Made by a program: the position numbers and the translations under genes
The notes under the pieces: model-generated
Told to the model about the DNA's origin: nothing
The model's database searches: none
The model's input: the letters and a program-made list of their open reading frames with translations, nothing else
Shown: positions 7,387 to 11,802 of the stretch, piece by piece
Position numbering within the stretch: the stretch's first letter is position 1
Layout of the letters: each line of letters opens with the position of its first letter
Source of the DNA: an uncultured Clostridia bacterium
Lineage (GTDB): Bacteria; Bacillota; Clostridia; Oscillospirales; CAG-272
Direction of reading: 5' to 3'
NCBI GenBank assembly: GCA_904502055.1
Contig: CAJGDZ010000038.1
Coordinates: 1-11,802 of the forward strand
Length of the DNA: 11,802 nt

Positions 7387-10300
7387 ATGAAAAACGAAAG
7401 AAGAATGAGAAAGGGACTGCTTGTTCTGGCCCTTTGTGTGTTGATGACGGTACTTTTGTCGTTTGCGGCTTCGGCGGACGATCTTCAGTGGAATCTTCTG
7501 ACCGACAAGGATGCCGGATACGAGGTTCAGAAGTTCGGTGGATTTTCCGGGAACGTGGAGGTCATAGATGAAAACGGAGATCTTTGTGTGCAGAACACCG
7601 ATACGCGCAAAAACGGCTCGTATTACATTTATGATACAAGTAACATTCTTGGCTCCTACCGTACCTTCTCCTTAGAGGGTGATTTCTATTTTGAATCCTT
7701 CCCCGAGGGAACGAGAAAGGACGGAGACATGGTGCGCGGCCCCAAGGAAGCCCCGATGTCCTTCCTTTGCTGGTCGTATAAGACGGTGGACGGAGAGACC
7801 ACCTATTTCAACGCGCTCCGTATTGACGATGAAGGTTGTCTTTATCTTCCCAACCGATACAACACCGAAAAGTCAAGCGTTCGCTTGGAGGTTGGTAAGT
7901 GGTATAACATCCGCATCCATTTTACGCCCCAGAATGGCGTGAGTGAGTTGTATATCGATGACGAAAAGGCGGCGGATTTCCTGATCATTGCCTTTGACAG
8001 TGAAAAATTCGTTTCGAATTTCGTGCGCTATTTCGACGGCTTTTTCTCGTGGGGTGCCAAAATGAAGAACATTATCGTTAAGACCGACAGCGACTACGTG
8101 GTGGGCTTGAGCCGTGAAGAGGCGGCCGATTTCATCGGTTACCAGACCACAAAGCCGCAGGGCGGTAGCTTTGCGCTTCGTCCCATCCTCGGTGTAAACG
8201 GCACGGAATACAACCGCGTGGGCTACGAGCTTCTCACGCTTTCGATGGACGATGAGGGTACGGTGTTGTCCGAATCGGCTTCCCGTCGCGAAAAGACGGT
8301 GTACGAAGCGGTCAAGGATGCCTCGGGCAAGAGCTATTCGGTCAAGGAGCTGTTTGGTTATGATTACGCCGCGGCTATGGAGGTTGGAGACCTTCCGTTT
8401 GAGCCGGGCACGGGCTATCTTGAATTCGTTGTTCGTCCGTACGTGCTTGGCATGGACGGATTGCGCCGCTACGGCGATTCGGTGGTGCTTTCTTACTATG
8501 GCGAGACCGATGAAGAGGGCTATCCTGTGCTTGAGCGCCGCGATGAGCGCGTGGTAAAGCTTGCGCCGAGTGACGATACTTTTATTTATGCAGGCACGGC
8601 GTGGGGCAACACCGCGTTTGGTGACTACACCCGACTTCAGATGAAAAATATGGATCCGACCAACATCGCGCCCGAGCGTGCATCTTATATCAAGTTTACG
8701 CTTTCGCCCGAGCAGGTGAAGATGGTGGAGTCGGCCGTTTCGGCACATCTTTGCATCAACACCGCCTCGGCAGCTCCCTTGGAGATCCTTGTGAACGGAA
8801 CGAGCACCGAGTGGAGTGGAACAACACTTACTTACAACAATCATCCTCAGCTTGCCAAAACCCAAGAGCAGGTCTTCCGCGGAGAGGTAAAGAACGGACA
8901 GTACGTATACGTTGACGTGTTCTCTTATCTTACCGAGCAGATGCTTGAGGAGGACGGATCGCTGACGGTTTCCTTCCGTATCACTACCGTGGGAGACCCG
9001 AACGCCACGCTCGCGTATATCGAGTCCACGGAGGGCGCGGAGAGCACCCGTCCGTATCTTGAGGTCGCGAATACCATCTACGAGCAGGAGCTGAAGTCGT
9101 TCAAGATCTCCAACTTCGGCTATGAGCCTTGGGGTTACGCCGAGATGCTTGTGGACGAATGGTTTGACGAGCTGAAGGATAAGATCTACAAAAAGGATGC
9201 CAACGGAAATCTCATCGAGTATGAGGTGAACGCGACCGCACCCGAGGGCTATAATGCTACCGCGCCTGCAGGTGACTTTACCGAGGAGCTTCCTTGGCTG
9301 ATGCCATACGTTTGGACGAATAAGGCAGGTGTGAAGAAGGAGAGCGAGTGGGCGAAGAATAAGTTTGCGCGTACGCTCTCGACGCTTGGTACGAGTACCG
9401 CAAACGCGTATCTTGCCTCGGAGTTCTCGGCAGTCACGACCGAGTATGACGTGTACGGCGGTATGACCAATGCGGGCTTCCGGGGGCAGGCCACCGGCTT
9501 CTTCCACACGGAGGTGTTTGGCGGAAAAACCTATATCATCGACCCTCTGGGTAATCCCTATTTCTCGGTGGGTATGAACGATATCACGCTTCGAAACAAG
9601 CAGTTTGTTACCGAGAAGTATGGAAGCACGGATGATTTCTTTGAAAACGCTACCCGTCAGCTTCAGGAGATGGGAATCAACGCGGCTTACGAGAGTGAGA
9701 TTGCGGAGCTTCTTGCGGTTGAGGACGGTCTTTCCGTAGTGGTGGCGCTCAAAGGCGTTCCCGGTTATATGGCAACGCTCGGAATTACGCCGGTCAGCGA
9801 GGGCGTATATCCCCACAACAATACTCTCAACGTCTTTGATCCCGATTTCGTCAAGTGGGCCAACAAGAATATTCCCGCAGTGATCACCGCGGGCGGCTAT
9901 GCCGATAACCCCAGAGTTCTTGGCTACACCACCGACAACGAGCTCCCGAGCGGCGAGGATATGCTGTATCGCTACCTGACGCTGGATGCCGCTGAGCCGG
10001 CAACTGCGTTCTCGTATGCCACGGCTTGGACTTGGCTGGCCAGACGTATGAATACGCCTGCTCCGACCCTTTTGGACTACATGACCTCTCCCGATATGGC
10101 AGAGATGAACAGTGAATTTATGTCCTTCGTTTACGCGACCTATTACCGCGTTTGCCGCGAGGCCATTGAGACGGTGGACAAGAACCATATGTATCTTGGC
10201 TCGCGTGCAAATCTTTTCTGCCGCGAGGATCTCGGTTATCTCAAAGCCGCAGGCTATTATCTGGACATTATCACAACGAACATTTACGGCGGTTTGTATT

Positions 10301-11034
10301 ACGATTGGGACATGATGGTCAATTTCTACCGTTATTCGGGCAAGCCCTTCCTTGTCACCGAGTTCTTTGCCAAGAGCATGGACGCCATCGACGATCACGG
10401 CTTTATCATGGGTAACTCCACGGGCGCGGGCTTTGTGGTCAACACGCAACAAGACAGAGCCGATTTCTATGAGCATCACGCGTTGGCTTGCATTGAGTCG
10501 GGCACGTGCGTAGGTTGGACTTGGTACCGCTACCTTGACAACGATCCGCCTTTGATCTACAGCTATGATTTGCAGAAGGAGCTGGTTATGGCCTACGTGG
10601 ACTTCAGTGCACAGAAGGCAGTGACCTATCTCGACAAGGACGGAAATCAATATACGGCCGCACAGGCAGGTATTGTGGATACGATCGACGAGGGTGACCT
10701 TATGATGTCGAATCTGAACGTCAACAAGGGTGTGATCAATCGAAATTACACCTCGACCGTTGCGGTCTATACCTACGATGCGAGCGGAAAGCTTCTCGGA
10801 TCGAAGAGCTATCACGTAGAGCATCCCGACTCGGCCGAGCCGACGGACGGAACGGTGCTCATGGCGCTTGACGGTTCGCAGAGCTTCATGATCGGTCGCG
10901 TGGCAACCTCTGACGGCGGCTACACCGAGACGGTGCTGACCACCTTTGAGGGCACCTACGTTGCACTCACCAAGGCCATTCGCGCCATCAGCGACAACAT
11001 GGTCGGAATTATTCAATATTTCAACGCAAACTGA
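7387..11034 (+). CDS. Exported multidomain clan GH-A glycoside hydrolase, paralogue 2
   Basis: A 1215-residue relative of the enzyme just upstream, aligned from end to end and about two-thirds identical by eye in the catalytic core. The ATG at 7387 follows AGGGGAG by 7 bases. The signal peptide ends AASA|DD at residue 30 and, unlike paralogue 1, has no lipobox, so a freely secreted protein is likely. Domains: LamG-like (about 55-235), Ig-like (240-385), CBM96/DNRLRE-like (390-560), barrel from about 703 (GFFHTEV..DPLGNPYFSVGMND) to 1105, then the same unassigned C-terminal domain. Glu852 in TDNELP and Glu992 in LVTEFF match the proposed acid/base and nucleophile, again 140 residues apart. LDIITTNIYGG and CVGWTWYRYLDND near the active site are shared. 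The paralogues differ most in the first 60 residues and at about 632-650, suggesting related but not identical substrates. Activity is not established by sequence alone. Confidence 0.8.
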   Translation: MKNERRMRKGLLVLALCVLMTVLLSFAASADDLQWNLLTDKDAGYEVQKFGGFSGNVEVIDENGDLCVQNTDTRKNGSYYIYDTSNILGSYRTFSLEGDFYFESFPEGTRKDGDMVRGPKEAPMSFLCWSYKTVDGETTYFNALRIDDEGCLYLPNRYNTEKSSVRLEVGKWYNIRIHFTPQNGVSELYIDDEKAADFLIIAFDSEKFVSNFVRYFDGFFSWGAKMKNIIVKTDSDYVVGLSREEAADFIGYQTTKPQGGSFALRPILGVNGTEYNRVGYELLTLSMDDEGTVLSESASRREKTVYEAVKDASGKSYSVKELFGYDYAAAMEVGDLPFEPGTGYLEFVVRPYVLGMDGLRRYGDSVVLSYYGETDEEGYPVLERRDERVVKLAPSDDTFIYAGTAWGNTAFGDYTRLQMKNMDPTNIAPERASYIKFTLSPEQVKMVESAVSAHLCINTASAAPLEILVNGTSTEWSGTTLTYNNHPQLAKTQEQVFRGEVKNGQYVYVDVFSYLTEQMLEEDGSLTVSFRITTVGDPNATLAYIESTEGAESTRPYLEVANTIYEQELKSFKISNFGYEPWGYAEMLVDEWFDELKDKIYKKDANGNLIEYEVNATAPEGYNATAPAGDFTEELPWLMPYVWTNKAGVKKESEWAKNKFARTLSTLGTSTANAYLASEFSAVTTEYDVYGGMTNAGFRGQATGFFHTEVFGGKTYIIDPLGNPYFSVGMNDITLRNKQFVTEKYGSTDDFFENATRQLQEMGINAAYESEIAELLAVEDGLSVVVALKGVPGYMATLGITPVSEGVYPHNNTLNVFDPDFVKWANKNIPAVITAGGYADNPRVLGYTTDNELPSGEDMLYRYLTLDAAEPATAFSYATAWTWLARRMNTPAPTLLDYMTSPDMAEMNSEFMSFVYATYYRVCREAIETVDKNHMYLGSRANLFCREDLGYLKAAGYYLDIITTNIYGGLYYDWDMMVNFYRYSGKPFLVTEFFAKSMDAIDDHGFIMGNSTGAGFVVNTQQDRADFYEHHALACIESGTCVGWTWYRYLDNDPPLIYSYDLQKELVMAYVDFSAQKAVTYLDKDGNQYTAAQAGIVDTIDEGDLMMSNLNVNKGVINRNYTSTVAVYTYDASGKLLGSKSYHVEHPDSAEPTDGTVLMALDGSQSFMIGRVATSDGGYTETVLTTFEGTYVALTKAIRAISDNMVGIIQYFNAN

Positions 11035-11038
11035 TTTT

Positions 11039-11066
11039 AAAGGCGGAGCCAACGGCTCCGCCTTTG
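11039..11066 (+). terminator. Stem-loop terminator after paralogue 2
   Basis: AAAGGCGGAGCC (11039-11050) and GGCTCCGCCTTT (11054-11065) form a perfect 12-bp stem with loop AAC, 4 bases after the stop codon. The T-run is short (TTTGTCTT), but the strong GC stem and position make termination likely. Confidence 0.85.
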
Positions 11067-11080
11067 TCTTGTAAAACGAA

Positions 11081-11103
11081 AACCCCGCCATAGTGGCGGG
11101 GTT
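11081..11103. terminator. Second hairpin, possibly a minus-strand or backup terminator
   Basis: AACCCCGCCA (11081-11090) and TGGCGGGGTT (11094-11103) form a perfect 10-bp stem with loop TAG. On the minus strand it is followed by TTTTCGTTTTAC, which fits a terminator for convergent transcription. On the plus strand no T-tract follows. Confidence 0.6.
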
Positions 11104-11172
11104 GAAAAAAGGCTATTGCCGATAAGCAGAAGAAAAGTAAAGGGAAGAGGGAAAGAAGCTTTGAGTGAGAAA

Positions 11173-11309
11173 GGCTCCCTGTGGGAGGGAGCTGTCGAGC
11201 GAATGCGAGACTGAGGGAGCCCGCGCGCCCTCAATGTTTGCAAGCATAATGAAGTCGCGCAGGCTCCTTCCGACGCCTACTCGGCGCCACCTCCCTCTCG
11301 GAGGGAGGC
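11173..11309. repeat. MITE-like element with about 48-base imperfect terminal inverted repeats
   Basis: The left arm (11173-11221) begins GGCTCCCTGTGGGAGGG and ends GAGGGAGCC. The right arm (11262-11309), read on the minus strand, begins GCCTCCCTCCGAGAGGGAGG and ends GGAAGGAGCC. The two align along their full length with scattered mismatches. Each arm also holds its own small hairpin (11174-11180 with 11186-11192; 11290-11297 with 11301-11308). A roughly 40-base centre carries CGCGC-type ends and a near-palindrome around TTTGCAAG. No transposase is encoded. It looks like one of the palindromic dispersed repeats frequent in Clostridia. Confidence 0.65.
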
Positions 11310-11319
11310 AATTATCACA

Positions 11320-11414
11320 ACCCGTTTACGGGTGGCAAGTAACAATTGCACGGCTGGCAGGCCAATAAAAAGCGCACTTGTGCGCCGCCGGTGATCTTCG
11401 GGCTATGCCCGAAA
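11320..11414. repeat. Cluster of short palindromes
   Basis: Several compact hairpins follow one another: ACCCGTTTACGGGT near 11323-11336, GCGCACTTGTGCGC near 11372-11385, and TTCGGGC-TAT-GCCCGAA near 11398-11414. No gene is seen here. The density suggests another structured repeat or remnants of one. No mature RNA gene is recognised. Confidence 0.5.
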
Positions 11415-11417
11415 AGG

Positions 11418-11450
11418 AAATCCCCCCCGTTATACGGGGGGGATTTTTAT
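11418..11450. terminator. Strong bidirectional-type hairpin terminator
   Basis: AAATCCCCCCCG (11418-11429) and CGGGGGGGATTT (11435-11446) form a perfect 12-bp stem around a 5-base loop. A T-rich tail follows on the plus strand (TTTTTATTCTGTTTTC). On the minus strand the stem is followed by CCTTTT. It is the best candidate terminator for the convergent minus-strand gene, about 110 bases beyond its stop. Confidence 0.65.
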
Positions 11451-11557
11451 TCTGTTTTCTGTGGCAAGTTGCCGTATGAGGCGAAAACCGCATACCGTAA
11501 TGATCGGGAAGCTTTCTTTTCCGAGACAATTCGGCAAGGGTCTCGGTGGGGATGCCT

Positions 11558-11802
11558 TTACGCCTTCAGCGTATCCAGAATGAATGCCAGATCCTCGTCG
11601 GCGAAGGGGGATTCCTTGTCGGGGAGGGGAACAAGCCTTTTGGCCTCGCGCAAAAGATAGGTCTCGTCCACGTGGGTACGGGTGTTGAGAAATTGCTTGG
11701 CGTTCTCCCGATAGATGAGATCACGAAGCTCCTTTTCCAAGGCCACACCGCAGAAGGGTTTGCCCATGTAATCGTGCTCGGTGTCGGTCTCGAAAAACTG
11801 AC
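11558..11802 (-). CDS. 3' fragment of a possible amidohydrolase-family protein
   Basis: The frame is open from the window edge to TAA at 11558-11560 and gives about 80 C-terminal residues, so the start lies outside the window. An internal ATG at 11767 is not needed, since the frame continues upstream as ..FFETDTEHDY before it. FETDTEHDYMG followed by LRDLIYRENAKQFLN resembles the end of metal-dependent amidohydrolases of the PF04909 type, where a T/D-rich last barrel strand is followed by a helix ending in IYxxNAxxxL. This assignment rests on a short motif and is tentative. The gene converges on the glycosidase cluster and is probably not part of it. Confidence 0.5.
   Translation of the reverse strand, partial: QFFETDTEHDYMGKPFCGVALEKELRDLIYRENAKQFLNTRTHVDETYLLREAKRLVPLPDKESPFADEDLAFILDTLKA

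Noticed and set aside
7873..11091. A 1072-codon open frame on the minus strand opposite paralogue 2
   Set aside because: It lies in exact codon register with a gene that has clear domains, a signal peptide and an RBS. The open frame follows from the absence of TTA, CTA and TCA codons in the sense gene, and its predicted protein is rich in Val, His, Ile and Arg with no recognisable domain.
11521..11546. Hairpin CCGAGAC/GTCTCGG as terminator of the minus-strand gene
   Set aside because: On the minus strand the stem is followed by AAAAGAAAG and not by a T-run, so it does not fit an intrinsic terminator in that direction.
11346..11660. A 104-codon plus-strand open frame
   Set aside because: It crosses hairpins and the terminator and overlaps the minus-strand gene, which has the better protein-like sequence.

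Overview
The window looks like an accessory carbohydrate-degradation locus from a bacterium of the class Clostridia, perhaps an uncultured gut member. The clues are a GC content in the mid-50s by eye, purine-rich GGAGG-type ribosome binding sites, near-consensus sigma-A promoters (TTGACA-N17-TATAAT), U-tailed hairpin terminators, and intergenic repeats built from nested palindromes. Taxonomy is inferred from these features only.

Layout. Bases 1-301 hold no convincing gene but a dense, nested set of inverted repeats that can fold into a multi-branched structure. Bases 392-3082 (+) encode an 896-residue protein without a signal peptide that looks like a cytoplasmic glycoside hydrolase: a GH20-type N-terminal alpha/beta domain, a TIM barrel and a beta-rich C-terminal domain. 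Bases 3343-7029 and 7387-11034 (+) encode two exported paralogues of 1228 and 1215 residues that share one domain order: signal peptide, LamG-like domain, Ig-like domain, CBM96/DNRLRE-like module, a clan GH-A catalytic barrel resembling agarase-type enzymes, and an unassigned C-terminal domain. Bases 11035-11557 are intergenic, with terminators, a MITE-like inverted repeat and further palindromes. The 3' end of a convergent minus-strand gene, possibly an amidohydrolase, runs off the right edge.

How it may work. Each of the three large genes has its own promoter and is followed by a terminator, apart from a possible small ORF (7203-7280) in the leader of the third, so they form three separate transcription units facing the same way. 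A reasonable inference is that the two exported enzymes bind and cut a polysaccharide outside the cell and the first enzyme acts on imported fragments. No transporter, regulator or sulfatase lies in the window, and the substrate cannot be read from the sequence. The most interesting items are the duplicated multidomain GH-A enzymes, the four-cysteine cluster beside a candidate catalytic glutamate in the first enzyme, and the structured repeats flanking the locus.
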